A stretch of DNA of 64,000 bases, taken from positions 3,194,501 through 3,258,500 of the forward strand of contig CP051234.1 in assembly GCA_017792465.1 (NCBI GenBank), given 5' to 3'. The notes under the pieces were generated by a model. The model searched no databases. It was not told the DNA's origin and saw only the letters and a list, made by a program, of their open reading frames with translations. Origin of the DNA: Filomicrobium sp. Lineage in GTDB: Bacteria; Pseudomonadota; Alphaproteobacteria; Rhizobiales; Hyphomicrobiaceae. Numbering within the stretch: the stretch's first letter is position 1; every line of letters begins with the position of its first letter. This document shows, in pieces, positions 17,368 through 26,678 of the stretch. A program made the position numbers and the translations under genes.

Positions 17368-20300
17368 ATGTTTCTATCGGATCTTTCCGTCAAACGTCCG
17401 GTCTTTGCAGCAGTTGCGTCCTTGCTGCTGATCGCCTTCGGCATCGTCTCTTACGACAAGCTGCCGCTGCGCCAATACCCTGACATCGATCCGCCGGTGG
17501 TTAGCATCGAAACGCTTTATCCGGGGGCGTCGGCGAATATCGTCGAAACCCGTGTGACGGAGCTCATCGAAGAGCGGATTTCCGGCGTTGAAGGGATCTC
17601 GTTTATCGAATCCAAGAGCGAGGACGGGCAGTCGACGGTTACCGTCGAGTTCAAGGTCGGACGTGACGTCGATGCGGCGGCCAACGATATCCGCGACCGT
17701 GTTTCCGGCATTCTCGACGATCTGCCTGACGAAGCCGATCCGCCGGAAATTCAGAAGGTCGATGCCGACCAGGACGTGATCATGTGGCTCAATCTGGCGA
17801 GCGACGAGATGTCGGTTCCGGAATTGACCGATTACGCCAAGAGATATCTGGTTGACCGTTTCTCGGTGCTGGATGGCGTGGCCCGGGTCAGAATAGGTGG
17901 ACAGCAGATCTACGCCATGCGGATCTGGCTTGACCGCAAGGCGATGGCGGCGCGCGGCCTGACAGCTAACGATGTCGAAAACGCGCTGCGCTCTGAAAAC
18001 GTTGAGTTGCCGGCGGGTTCGATTGAATCGCGCAATCAGCTTTTTACTGTTCGTATTGAGCGGTCGTTCACATCGGCTGACAAGTTTGCCTCGATGGTTC
18101 TGCGGCGCGGAGATGACGGTTATCTCATCCGTCTTGGCGATATCGCCAAGGTTGAGAAGGGGACCGAAGAAGACCGCAGCTTCTTCCGCGGCAACCTGGT
18201 GCCGATGGTCGGCATCGGGATCATCAAGCAGTCGACGGCCAACACCATCGCGGTGGCGCGGGCGGCGAAGGAAGAAGCCGCTAAAATCAACAAGGCCGGT
18301 CTGCCGAGCGGCATGGCGATCCGGCAGAGCTACGACACTTCGGTTTTTGTCGAGGGGGCGATCAACGAAGTCTACAAGACGCTGTTTATCGCGATTGTGC
18401 TCGTCATTCTCGTCATCCTCGTGTTCCTTGGCAGTCTTAGGGCCACGCTCGTCCCGACGGTTACGGTGCCTGTTTCCGTCGTTGCGACCTTCACCGTGCT
18501 CTATATCCTGGGCTTCTCCATCAACCTCCTGACGCTTCTGGCGCTGGTGTTGGCGATCGGTCTGGTCGTTGATGATGCCATCGTCGTTCTAGAAAATATT
18601 GTTCGCCGTATCCGGGAACTGGGCGAGACGCCGCTGGTCGCCGCCTTCAACGGGACCCGGCAGGTCGCCTTTGCGGTCGTTGCAACGACAGTCGTTTTGA
18701 TTTCCGTCTTCGTGCCGATCGCGTTTCTCGAAGGGGACATTGGGCGTCTGTTTGCCGAATTCGCCCTGACGATGGCGGCGGCTGTCGGTTTTTCGAGTTT
18801 TGTGGCGCTTTCGCTGTCGCCGATGATCGCGAGCCAGATCCTAAAAAAGGGCGAACGGGCGAGTTTTGCCGAGCGGACGGTCGATTACGTTTTCAGCGGC
18901 GTCCGCAAGGCCTATTCGGTGACACTGCGGGGCGCGCTCGCCGCCCGCTATTTTGTTGTCTTGATATTCATGGGGTTGTGCTTCGGCTCTTTCATGTTGT
19001 TCGAGCAGCTTCCTGCCGAGTACGCGCCGAAGGAAGACCGGGGTGCCTTCTTCGTCATCGTCAACGGACCCGAGGGCGCGACCTACGCCTACATGAAGGA
19101 GTACATGGACGAGATCGAGCGGCGCTTGATGCCCTATTCGGAGTCGGGAGAGTTCGAGCGGCTGTTGGTGCGGGCGCCGCGGACCTTTTCCAATTACGAG
19201 ACCTTCAATTCCGGCATCGTGATTGCCGTGCTGAATGATTGGTCGAAGCGCCGATCCGCTTGGACGATGATGGCAGAGATCCGCAAGACCCTGTCCGACT
19301 TGCCGGGTGTCAGGGCGTTTCCCGTCATGCGACAGGGCTTCGGCGGGCGCATCCAGAAGCCGTTTCGCATGACGATCGGCGGAGGCACCTGGGAGCAGCT
19401 GGCCGAATGGCGCGATACGCTTGTCTCGGCGATTGAAGAGGACAATCCCGGACTCGTCGGGCTTGATTGGGACTACAAGGAGACCCAGCCGCAGCTGCGC
19501 GTCGAGATCAACTACAATCGAGCGGCCGAACTTGGCGTGACGGTTTCGAACATCGGCCGGACGCTGCAGACCATGCTTGGGTCTCGGCGGGTGACGACGT
19601 TCACCGATGATGGCGAGGAGTATGATGTCATCCTCGAAGGGCAGCGCGATAATCAGCGCACGCCGGCCAGCCTGCAAAACATCTATGTGCGCTCGGAGCG
19701 GTCGAATGCCCTCATTCCGTTGTCGAATTTTGTCAGCGTCCGCGAAGAGGCCGGCTCGACCGCGCTTAACCGCTATAACCGCATCCGCGCCATTACGCTG
19801 GAAGCCAACCTCGCCGACAACCTAGCGCTGGGCAAGGCGCTCGCGCATGTCGAGAAGCTGGCGCAGGAAAAGCTGCCGCCGTCGGTGATCATCGACTACA
19901 AGGGGCAGTCGCTCGACTACAAGAATGCCGGGCAGTCGCTGATGTTTGTTTTTCTGCTTGGTGTCGCGGTTGTCTTTCTGGTCCTTGCAGCCCAGTTCGA
20001 GAGCTGGGTGCACCCGCTTGTCATCATGCTTACCGTGCCGCTGGCGGTTGGCGGGGCTTTGCTGGGACTTTGGCTGACCGGGGCGACGCTCAACATTTAC
20101 AGCCAGATCGGGCTCATCATGCTGGTCGGACTGGCAGCCAAGAACGGTATTCTGATCGTCGAATTCGCTAATCAGCTGCGCGATGAGGGCAAGGGATTTG
20201 ACGATGCTTTGCTGGAAGCTTCGGTGCTGCGATTGCGGCCGATCATCATGACGGGCATCACGACGGCTGCTGGCAGCATCCCGCTCATCTGGTCGTTCGG

Positions 20301-20517
20301 AGCCGGTGCCGAGACGCGGTTTGTGATCGGGGTCGTCGTTCTGTTCGGCGTGCTGGCGGCGACGTTCATGACGCTCTACCTCATTCCCGTCGCCTATTCG
20401 CTGTTGGCGCGGGGCACAGGTTCGCCCGGCGATATCGCGCGGCAGCTCGATCGGGAGGCGAAGCTCTCAAACGCCGGTCTCGGACACGGTCAGCCTGGAG
20501 CGGCACCTGCGGAATAA
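17368..20517 (+). CDS. RND efflux transporter permease subunit (HAE1/AcrB type)
   Basis: This 1049-residue inner-membrane pump has the standard N-terminus (SDLSVKRPVFAAVASLLLI). The helix-4 proton-relay motif AIGLVVDDAIVVLENI has adjacent aspartates, and the second-half motif GLAAKNGILIVEFANQLRDEG is typical of AcrB/MexB. The length matches the family. It forms an operon with the adaptor at 16160. The likely role is export of toxic hydrophobic compounds; the specific substrate is unknown. Confidence 0.94.
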   Translation: MFLSDLSVKRPVFAAVASLLLIAFGIVSYDKLPLRQYPDIDPPVVSIETLYPGASANIVETRVTELIEERISGVEGISFIESKSEDGQSTVTVEFKVGRDVDAAANDIRDRVSGILDDLPDEADPPEIQKVDADQDVIMWLNLASDEMSVPELTDYAKRYLVDRFSVLDGVARVRIGGQQIYAMRIWLDRKAMAARGLTANDVENALRSENVELPAGSIESRNQLFTVRIERSFTSADKFASMVLRRGDDGYLIRLGDIAKVEKGTEEDRSFFRGNLVPMVGIGIIKQSTANTIAVARAAKEEAAKINKAGLPSGMAIRQSYDTSVFVEGAINEVYKTLFIAIVLVILVILVFLGSLRATLVPTVTVPVSVVATFTVLYILGFSINLLTLLALVLAIGLVVDDAIVVLENIVRRIRELGETPLVAAFNGTRQVAFAVVATTVVLISVFVPIAFLEGDIGRLFAEFALTMAAAVGFSSFVALSLSPMIASQILKKGERASFAERTVDYVFSGVRKAYSVTLRGALAARYFVVLIFMGLCFGSFMLFEQLPAEYAPKEDRGAFFVIVNGPEGATYAYMKEYMDEIERRLMPYSESGEFERLLVRAPRTFSNYETFNSGIVIAVLNDWSKRRSAWTMMAEIRKTLSDLPGVRAFPVMRQGFGGRIQKPFRMTIGGGTWEQLAEWRDTLVSAIEEDNPGLVGLDWDYKETQPQLRVEINYNRAAELGVTVSNIGRTLQTMLGSRRVTTFTDDGEEYDVILEGQRDNQRTPASLQNIYVRSERSNALIPLSNFVSVREEAGSTALNRYNRIRAITLEANLADNLALGKALAHVEKLAQEKLPPSVIIDYKGQSLDYKNAGQSLMFVFLLGVAVVFLVLAAQFESWVHPLVIMLTVPLAVGGALLGLWLTGATLNIYSQIGLIMLVGLAAKNGILIVEFANQLRDEGKGFDDALLEASVLRLRPIIMTGITTAAGSIPLIWSFGAGAETRFVIGVVVLFGVLAATFMTLYLIPVAYSLLARGTGSPGDIARQLDREAKLSNAGLGHGQPGAAPAE

Positions 20518-20592
20518 GGTTTGAGTTGTCAGGCGGAGCGCCGCTTTTCTAAGGGCGCTTCAGCACGCGTTCCGCATCCGCGTTGCTTCGCG

Positions 20593-20629
20593 CAAAAAGA
20601 ATGGGACGCAGCTCGCTCACTGCGTCCCA
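20593..20629 (-). terminator. Rho-independent terminator of glnII
   Basis: A perfect 10-bp stem (TGGGACGCAG / CTGCGTCCCA, arms 20602-20611 and 20620-20629) has an eight-base loop. Read on the minus strand it is followed by ATTCTTTTTG. It lies just downstream of the glutamine synthetase stop. Confidence 0.8.
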
Positions 20630-20682
20630 CTTGAGCACGTCCCCACCGGAAGTGGGCAGACGTCCCTCAACAGTTAGCTGCT

Positions 20683-22011
20683 TCAGGCGACGGCTGAGGC
20701 GCTGGAGCTGCCTTCCTTCGGAACCGACGCAATCGTCTTCAGGATCTGCGAAGCGATGGCGTATGGGTCGCCCTGGGAGTTTGGACGGCGATCTTCCAGG
20801 TAGCCCTTGTAGCCGTTGTTGACGAAGCCGTGCGGAACACGAACCGAGGCGCCACGGTCAGCAATGCCGTAGCTGAACTTGTCGATGGCCTGGGTTTCGT
20901 GCAGACCCGTCAGGCGCATGTGGTTGTCGGGACCGTAGACGGCGATGTGATCAGAGCAGTTGGCTTCGAAGGCCGCCATCATCTTCTCGAAGTATTCCTT
21001 GCCGCCGACTTCACGCATGTAGGTCGTCGAGAAGTTTGCGTGCATGCCCGAACCGTTCCAGTCGGTCGCGCCGAGCGGTTTACAGTGGTACTCGATGTCG
21101 ACGCCGTATTTCTCGGTAATTCTCTGCAGGAGGTAGCGCGCCATCCACATTTCGTCAGCGGCCCTCTTGGAACCTTTGCCGAAGACCTGGAATTCCCACT
21201 GACCCTTGGCGACCTCGGCGTTGATGCCTTCGTGGTTGATGCCAGCTGCGAGGCAGGCGTCGAGATGCTCTTCGACGATCTGACGCGCAATGTCGCCGAC
21301 GGCGGAGAAGCCTACACCCGTATAGTACTTGCCCTGCGGTTCCGGGTAACCGGCAGCCGGGAAGCCAAGCGGGCGGCCATCCTTGTAGAAGAAGTATTCC
21401 TGCTCGAAACCGAACCAGGCGCCATCATCGTCGAGAATGGTTGCGCGCTTGTTGGACGGGTGCGGAGTGACGCCATCTGGCATCATCACTTCGCAAAGAA
21501 CGAGAACGCCATTGGTGCGCTGGCTATCGGGAAATACGCGAATCGGCTTCAATACACAGTCAGAGCTTGAACCTTCGGCTTGCTGCGTGGAGCTGCCATC
21601 AAAACCCCAAAGCGGAAGTTCTTCGAGCGTTGGAAAATTTTCGTAAGCTTTAATTTGCGTTTTGCCACGAAGATTTGGAACGGGTGAATAACCATCCAAC
21701 CAAATATATTCGAGTTTGTATTTCGTCATCGATGCTTGCTCCATGGGTTTCGATGGAATTTCTGTGACGGACGTTTTTGTTTCTGAAAGTGAGGAACTGT
21801 CGTTTGCCATTGGTGTTTCCACTTCAGAAGAGGGCGGGGAAGTTTCGGAAATAGCCTCGGGTTTTGGGATTGAAGCTTCAGCGCTTAAGGGCGTTGGTGT
21901 GGTCGTGACCGGCGTCGGACCGGCTTCGGGAGAGGCGGTTTTCTTAGGAGTTGCCGGAGGATCGGAAGCCTGTGGAGGTGGACGTAACCAGTTGCCTAGC
22001 TTCCTGAACAT
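20683..22011 (-). CDS. glnII: Glutamine synthetase type II (GSII) with N-terminal extension
   Basis: This enzyme makes glutamine from glutamate, ammonia and ATP in the cytosol. From the internal methionine at 21729 (MTKYKLEYIWLDG) the protein is a standard 348-residue eukaryotic-type GSII, with LWGFDGSSTQQAEG, the catalytic core HEGINAEVAKGQWEFQ and NGSGMHANFS. The frame stays open upstream for 94 residues rich in Pro, Ser and Thr, beginning MFRKLGNWLRPPP. That upstream ATG at 22011 has a GAGGAG Shine-Dalgarno eight bases before it. The internal ATG has a weaker GGAG. Both starts may be used; I list the longer form. The gene is divergent from the GstI-like gene, as in rhizobia. Confidence 0.9.
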   Translation of the reverse strand: MFRKLGNWLRPPPQASDPPATPKKTASPEAGPTPVTTTPTPLSAEASIPKPEAISETSPPSSEVETPMANDSSSLSETKTSVTEIPSKPMEQASMTKYKLEYIWLDGYSPVPNLRGKTQIKAYENFPTLEELPLWGFDGSSTQQAEGSSSDCVLKPIRVFPDSQRTNGVLVLCEVMMPDGVTPHPSNKRATILDDDGAWFGFEQEYFFYKDGRPLGFPAAGYPEPQGKYYTGVGFSAVGDIARQIVEEHLDACLAAGINHEGINAEVAKGQWEFQVFGKGSKRAADEMWMARYLLQRITEKYGVDIEYHCKPLGATDWNGSGMHANFSTTYMREVGGKEYFEKMMAAFEANCSDHIAVYGPDNHMRLTGLHETQAIDKFSYGIADRGASVRVPHGFVNNGYKGYLEDRRPNSQGDPYAIASQILKTIASVPKEGSSSASAVA

Positions 22012-22049
22012 GCACGCGTCTCCTCAACGCTTGAGTGTCATCAATCATT

Positions 22050-22072
22050 TGCATTTGATAGCAAATTATGCA
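22050..22072. promoter_or_regulatory. Dyad in the glnII-gstI divergent promoter region
   Basis: TGCAT and ATGCA form a five-base dyad with a 13-base spacer, inside a 194-base AT-rich region between the divergent glnII and gstI-like starts. In rhizobia both genes are NtrC/sigma-54 controlled, but I could not find a convincing sigma-54 promoter (GG-N10-GC) or a canonical NtrC site here. Confidence 0.25.
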
Positions 22073-22205
22073 GGTGGATAAAAAGTCCAAATATTGAGCA
22101 TTAAACGACCTATTTTTAATCGGCTTGAAAGGTGTTAGACTCGTACCAAATAGAAAGGAAACATCCGTGTTTCGGGGCATTTAAATCAATTAAGGAGTGG
22201 CTCCA

Positions 22206-22394
22206 ATGAATCAGCAGACTCAAAAAACGGCTAAAATTTACTCACTCTCTGCCTATCGAAAGGGCCGTACAGCTGCGGCTCACTTGTCTCGTTTGGAGGC
22301 AGAGGCGCTAACGTATCCATCGGTCGAGTATGGAAGCGGCTGGTATCACGATGACGCCATCGCGAATAAAAGAGGCCGTGGCGGTCGCCACTGA
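22206..22394 (+). CDS. gstI: DUF2735 small protein, homologue of the glutamine synthetase translational inhibitor GstI
   Basis: This is a 62-residue basic protein. It starts at the ATG at 22206 with AAGGAG eight bases upstream. The N-terminal KIYSLSAYRKGR and the C-terminal GSGWYHDDAI (residues 43-52) match the DUF2735 pattern. In Rhizobium leguminosarum the equivalent gene, divergent from glnII, encodes GstI, which represses glnII translation. Here it is also divergent from glnII, 194 bases away. The function is inferred from family and position. Confidence 0.8.
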   Translation: MNQQTQKTAKIYSLSAYRKGRTAAAHLSRLEAEALTYPSVEYGSGWYHDDAIANKRGRGGRH

Positions 22395-22466
22395 AGCGTT
22401 ATGAACATCTGCGCCAGCCCCAACCGCGCAATACAAGTGCGGTTGGGCTGACGGGCGATGAACAGA

Positions 22467-23447
22467 TCAAGGGCCGAAGATGGACCATTTCATCTTTTTG
22501 GCCAGACGTTCCAACGCGATGCGGCCGAGGTGGGAGTTCCCCGCCTCGTCAAGGCCCGGAGACCAAACGCAGATCGATGCGTCGCCGGGAACGATCGCCA
22601 GGATGCCGCCGCCGACACCGCTCTTTCCTGGCAGACCAACGCGGTAAGCGAATTCTCCTGAACCATCATAGTGACCGCACGTCAGCATGACGGCGTTGAT
22701 CCGTCGTGAGCCTTCTGGTTTGACGACTTGAAAATTGGACGCCGGGTTGCGGCCGCTGTTGGAGAGGAAACGGCCGGCCATTGCCATCTGGCGGCAGGTC
22801 ATGGCGATGGCGCACTGGTGGAAGTAGACACCGAGGACGTGCTCGACGGGGTTTTCCAGGTTCCCGAACGCCTTCATGTAATTGGCCAGTGCACTATTTC
22901 TGAATCGGGTGCGCTGCTCGGACGCCGCGACGGAATGATCGATATAGATCGATGGATCGTCGGCGAGGAACTGCATGAAGCGCAAGATCTCGCCTAAGGC
23001 TTCTTTGGGCTGGTGACCCGACAAGATCGTGTCGGTCACGACGATGGCTCCGGCGTTGATGAAGGGGTTGCGGGGGACGCCGTGCTCGGATTCCAGCTGG
23101 ACAATCGAATTGAAAGGGCTGCCTGATGGTTCGCGGCCGACCGAACGCCACAGTTTGTCCCCGACCTTGCCGAGCGCCAAAGTCAGAGTGAAGACCTTCG
23201 AAATGCTCTGGATCGAGAATGCTTCGTCGGCATCGCCGGCGGCGATGACGTTGCCGTGGTTGTCAGCAATTGCGATGCCGAACGCATCCGCATTGGCCTT
23301 TGCCAATTCCGGGATGTAGCTGGCGACCGTGCCGCGATCTTTGCGCGCGCGCATCTCTTCGGCGATTTCATTGACGGCTTGCTGGAGTTCTTCGTGGTTG
23401 AGCATTAGGCGTGGAGGCTCCGTCGCGTTAGGGATGGCGGCCGTCAT
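22467..23447 (-). CDS. glsA: Glutaminase A (serine-dependent beta-lactamase fold)
   Basis: This enzyme hydrolyses glutamine to glutamate and ammonia. The 326-residue protein carries the serine-protease-like SISK motif (81-84) in [13 protein letters not shown]. Family-typical segments are [15 protein letters not shown] and [18 protein letters not shown] start at the internal methionine (residue 15, LMLNHEELQ) is also possible. It lies close to glnII and the GstI-like gene, so synthesis and breakdown of glutamine are encoded side by side. Confidence 0.93.
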   Translation of the reverse strand: MTAAIPNATEPPRLMLNHEELQQAVNEIAEEMRARKDRGTVASYIPELAKANADAFGIAIADNHGNVIAAGDADEAFSIQSISKVFTLTLALGKVGDKLWRSVGREPSGSPFNSIVQLESEHGVPRNPFINAGAIVVTDTILSGHQPKEALGEILRFMQFLADDPSIYIDHSVAASEQRTRFRNSALANYMKAFGNLENPVEHVLGVYFHQCAIAMTCRQMAMAGRFLSNSGRNPASNFQVVKPEGSRRINAVMLTCGHYDGSGEFAYRVGLPGKSGVGGGILAIVPGDASICVWSPGLDEAGNSHLGRIALERLAKKMKWSIFGP

Positions 23448-23689
23448 GTTATGGCGCCGAGTGGAGAAGCGCGATGGCGCGCTTGCTATTGAAATGGACC
23501 GTTTGGCGGCAAACTAGTTGAGCGCTCGATATCTTAAAGGCGGCAAATGGCTTCGGTGCAGTATCGTTCTTGATCGGTCTGGTCGCGCGTGGCCGGCCGT
23601 AAGGGGCCGGGGACCGTTTCATCAGCCGCCGAGCGAAGGAGCAAGGGGCAAGGTGCCTTCCGGTTCTATTCGTTCAGCACGGGCTGTTT

Positions 23690-24439
23690 TTACAGTATGG
23701 CCCGTCCACACAGATGCAGTCCGAGGGCGAGCAGTCCGATCAGGAATATGCGCCGGAAGAGCGCATCGTTGATCCTGCTGCGAAGCCAGCTGCCGATAAC
23801 GATGCCGAGCAATGCGCTTGCAACGGCGATGGCAACTAGCGGTGCTGCCGATAATGAGAATGCGCCGGTGATCGCCAAGTTTGCCGTCAGGGACAGGTTG
23901 GCGACCATGAAGAGCAGTCCAAGGCCCTGCACCAATTCGTCGCGTTCGAGATTGGCTGCTTGCAGGTAGGGAACGCTTGGGACGGCGCAGATGCCGGTGC
24001 TGGCGGTCAGTGCTCCGGATATAGCGCCAACGAGCGGGCCGAGCCAGATTTCCCAATCGGTTGGGACGGATAGCGTGCGCCCGGCGAGACCGAACGCGGC
24101 ATAGAGTGCCAGGACTAGACCCAGTCCGGCTGACAGCAAGTCCTTATTTGCGCTTTCCAGCCAGCCGGTGCCAAGCAGCGTCAGAAGCGCCATGGCCAGG
24201 AGCATCGGCCAGAAGCGATGGACGAGTTTCGGCAGGTGTTTGCCAAAAAACGTTTGCCCGATATTGGTTGCAAGCGCTGGAAGCACGATCAACGCTGCGG
24301 CCTGGACTGGGCTCATGAGAAGCACCAGCAGCCCCATCGCGATCGGGGGAAGGCCGAGGCCCAGTCCGCCTTTGACGGTTCCAGCAAAAATAAAGACAAG
24401 TGCGGCAAATGCCGCGACCGACCAGTCGGGAACACCCAT
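23690..24439 (-). CDS. TSUP family membrane protein (TauE/SafE type)
   Basis: This is a 249-residue inner-membrane protein with about eight hydrophobic segments and the internal duplication of the TSUP family. The first repeat holds FAGTVKGGLGLGLPPIAMG, and the second holds SGALTASTGICAVPSVPYL. Members export sulfite, sulfoacetate or related organosulfur anions. The role is inferred from family only. Confidence 0.85.
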   Translation of the reverse strand: MGVPDWSVAAFAALVFIFAGTVKGGLGLGLPPIAMGLLVLLMSPVQAAALIVLPALATNIGQTFFGKHLPKLVHRFWPMLLAMALLTLLGTGWLESANKDLLSAGLGLVLALYAAFGLAGRTLSVPTDWEIWLGPLVGAISGALTASTGICAVPSVPYLQAANLERDELVQGLGLLFMVANLSLTANLAITGAFSLSAAPLVAIAVASALLGIVIGSWLRSRINDALFRRIFLIGLLALGLHLCGRAIL

Positions 24440-24565
24440 AGCTTTTTTTGTCCGATTATTGGGGTCGAGACGACCAATCGTGCAGTCGCGCTTTCAATAC
24501 AGCCAATACAGCACGGGACCGGGTTTGAGAAAGCGTAAGTCTGAAATAGTGCCGGCGACGACCGT

Positions 24566-25108
24566 CTACTTGATGAGCGGCAGGAGTTCCTTGAATGCCG
24601 GTGTGCCCGCCTGCCCCAGCCATTCAAAAACCACCATTTCGGTCGTGACGATGCCGGCGCCGATGGCCTGCAGGCGATCGAGGCAGGCTTTTTCGCTTTC
24701 AAGCGTGCGCGAGGAGGTGGCATCCGTCACGACGAAGACTTCGAAGCCCTCATCCATTAGTTTGACGGCCGTCTGCATGACGCAGATATGGGCCTCCATG
24801 CCGGTGATGATTGCCTGCTTACGGTTCAGTGCGCGAAAAGCCTTGGCGAATTCGTCATCCTCCATGCAGGCGAAGTGCACCTTTTCGTAGACGGGCAGGT
24901 CGTCCGCGGCCGTCTTGATGTCGGGGACGGTGCGTCCGAGGCCCTTGGGGTATTGCTCGGTGAGCATCACGGGGATCGATAGACGCGTTGCGGTCTTGAT
25001 CAGCAGCCTGGTGTTCTTGATGGTTCTTGCCGGCGCCTGCATTGCCGGTACGAGGCGTTCCTGCATGTCGATGACGATGAGGCAGGACTGGTCTGGCTTG
25101 ATGAGCAT
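24566..25108 (-). CDS. Isochorismatase-like cysteine hydrolase (YcaC type)
   Basis: This 180-residue single-domain hydrolase has the family triad Asp-Lys-Cys: D14 in LIVIDMQERL, K76 in VYEKVHFAC and C109 in GMEAHICVMQTA. It resembles YcaC-type proteins of uncertain substrate more than nicotinamidase. It is an isolated gene in the same orientation as its neighbours. Confidence 0.88.
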   Translation of the reverse strand: MLIKPDQSCLIVIDMQERLVPAMQAPARTIKNTRLLIKTATRLSIPVMLTEQYPKGLGRTVPDIKTAADDLPVYEKVHFACMEDDEFAKAFRALNRKQAIITGMEAHICVMQTAVKLMDEGFEVFVVTDATSSRTLESEKACLDRLQAIGAGIVTTEMVVFEWLGQAGTPAFKELLPLIK

Positions 25109-25302
25109 GGCGCGGTTCCATTTCAGGTGGACTGACTGCGAAGCAGAGGGCCAGCTTTTGGCGGCGTGCTGCTTCGTGTTTTGGCATATGGCATACCAAA
25201 TCGGCCGCGGTGGCGCATCAGGAAATCAGTATTGGATTGCCGAGAGCGGTCCAAGCGGGGGACCGGGGGGCGGCATTTGATTGCGTCGGGTAGCGCGCAT
25301 GC

Positions 25303-25620
25303 TCAATCGAACAGATTGAGCTGGCCGGGTGCATTGTTCGAGCGCGGGATCACGCGGTGGTTGCCGAAGTCGATCCTGTCGATCAATTCGGGGTAGCGGG
25401 CTTCGAAGACCTTACGCGCCCGTTCGCGACTTTCCGGGAAACGACGCCCCTCCCAGATCTCGTAGAGCCGGCGCGGATCGCAATCGTAGCGACGCAGGAT
25501 TTCGATGCGGCGGACGCGTAACCAGCGAGCGATCCAGATGTCGACCGCATCGGTTTCGGTGATGACCCCGTGCGGTTTCGTTGGGGGCGGATCGGTGGGC
25601 AACAGCAATGTCGATGTCAT
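25303..25620 (-). CDS. Conserved small protein of unknown function
   Basis: This is a 105-residue soluble protein rich in Arg and Asp/Glu. The central segment RRIEILRRYDCDPRRLYEIWEGRRFPESRERA could form helices that bind nucleic acid, though no named domain is recognisable. Codon use matches the neighbours. I do not recognise a function. Confidence 0.65.
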   Translation of the reverse strand: MTSTLLLPTDPPPTKPHGVITETDAVDIWIARWLRVRRIEILRRYDCDPRRLYEIWEGRRFPESRERARKVFEARYPELIDRIDFGNHRVIPRSNNAPGQLNLFD

Positions 25621-25862
25621 GAGCGATACGGGGTACTAAAGCGAACTTCTGGTGGCGCCGTGCGACGAAGTAGTTGGGTGGTCTCCCGACGCATTTGCGG
25701 TTATGAGTACGTTACGAGAACATCATAGCCATTCCGTGGCCGATGAGAAAATAATCTGGATGCCTTCCTGGAGCTTCCGTCAGTCGTCCCCGCTCGTCAC
25801 CAAATAAGTGGCGCGGCAACTGCTGATGGTGGCTTTATGCAGCAATTGAAAGCGAACGCGAC

Positions 25863-26591
25863 GTGATCCTATTTCCTGCCATTGACCTCAAAGACGGCCA
25901 ATGTGTCCGCCTCAAGCTTGGCGAAATGGATGATGCAACTGTCTTCAACGACGATCCGGCGGCACAGGCAAAGTCGTTTGAAGATCAGGGCTTTAAGTAT
26001 CTTCACGTGGTGGATCTGAACGGTGCGTTTGCCGGGCGTCCGGTCAATGGCGAAGCGGTCGAGGCCATTTTGGGCGCGCTTACTATTCCGACCCAGCTGG
26101 GTGGCGGCATCCGGGATCTTGCGACAATCGAGATGTGGCTCGGCAAAGGGATTGCCCGCGTCATTTTGGGGACGATCGCCGTGCGCGATCCGGAGCTTGT
26201 TAGGGAAGCCTGCCGGTTGTTTCCTGGGCGGATCGCGGTGGGGATCGACGCCAAAGGTGGCAAAGTGGCTGTCGAAGGCTGGGCGGAAACCAGCGAACTT
26301 TCGGCTGAAGATCTGGCCTCGCGTTTCGAAGATGCAGGCGTTTCCGCCATCATTTATACCGACATCGAACGCGATGGCGTGCTGAAGGGGCTTAATCTGC
26401 CGGCCACTGCTGCCCTCGCCAATTCGACCTCTATTCCCGTGATTGCTTCAGGTGGGTTGGCGTCGATCGATGACGTCAAAGCGCTTTTGACGCCGGAATA
26501 CCGAATTCTCGAAGGCGCTATTTCCGGGCGGGCGCTTTATGACGGCCGGATCGATCCAAAACAGGCTCTGGCGCTTCTCAATTCCATTTAG
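25863..26591 (+). CDS. hisA: HisA, ProFAR isomerase (histidine biosynthesis)
   Basis: This enzyme converts ProFAR to PRFAR in histidine biosynthesis. The 242-residue (beta-alpha)8 barrel has the catalytic aspartates in [10 protein letters not shown] and YTDIERDG, and the phosphate-binding QLGGGIRD and VIASGGL motifs. It starts with GTG at 25863. It is separated from hisB-hisH (31-32.8 kb) by about 5 kb, and hisF is not in the window, unlike the usual hisB-hisH-hisA-hisF order of relatives. Confidence 0.95.
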   Translation: MILFPAIDLKDGQCVRLKLGEMDDATVFNDDPAAQAKSFEDQGFKYLHVVDLNGAFAGRPVNGEAVEAILGALTIPTQLGGGIRDLATIEMWLGKGIARVILGTIAVRDPELVREACRLFPGRIAVGIDAKGGKVAVEGWAETSELSAEDLASRFEDAGVSAIIYTDIERDGVLKGLNLPATAALANSTSIPVIASGGLASIDDVKALLTPEYRILEGAISGRALYDGRIDPKQALALLNSI

Positions 26592-26678
26592 TAAAGTCCA
26601 AACTTCGACATCCTCCGATAATGACTGCGCAATTCCTCTTGCGGCTTAGACCTATGGCCATTTCGCTGACCTTTTGTG

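Noticed and set aside
22050-22072. NtrC binding site in the glnII-gstI region
   Set aside because: The dyad has a 13-base spacer and does not match the TGCACC-N5-GGTGCA pattern; kept only as a low-confidence dyad.
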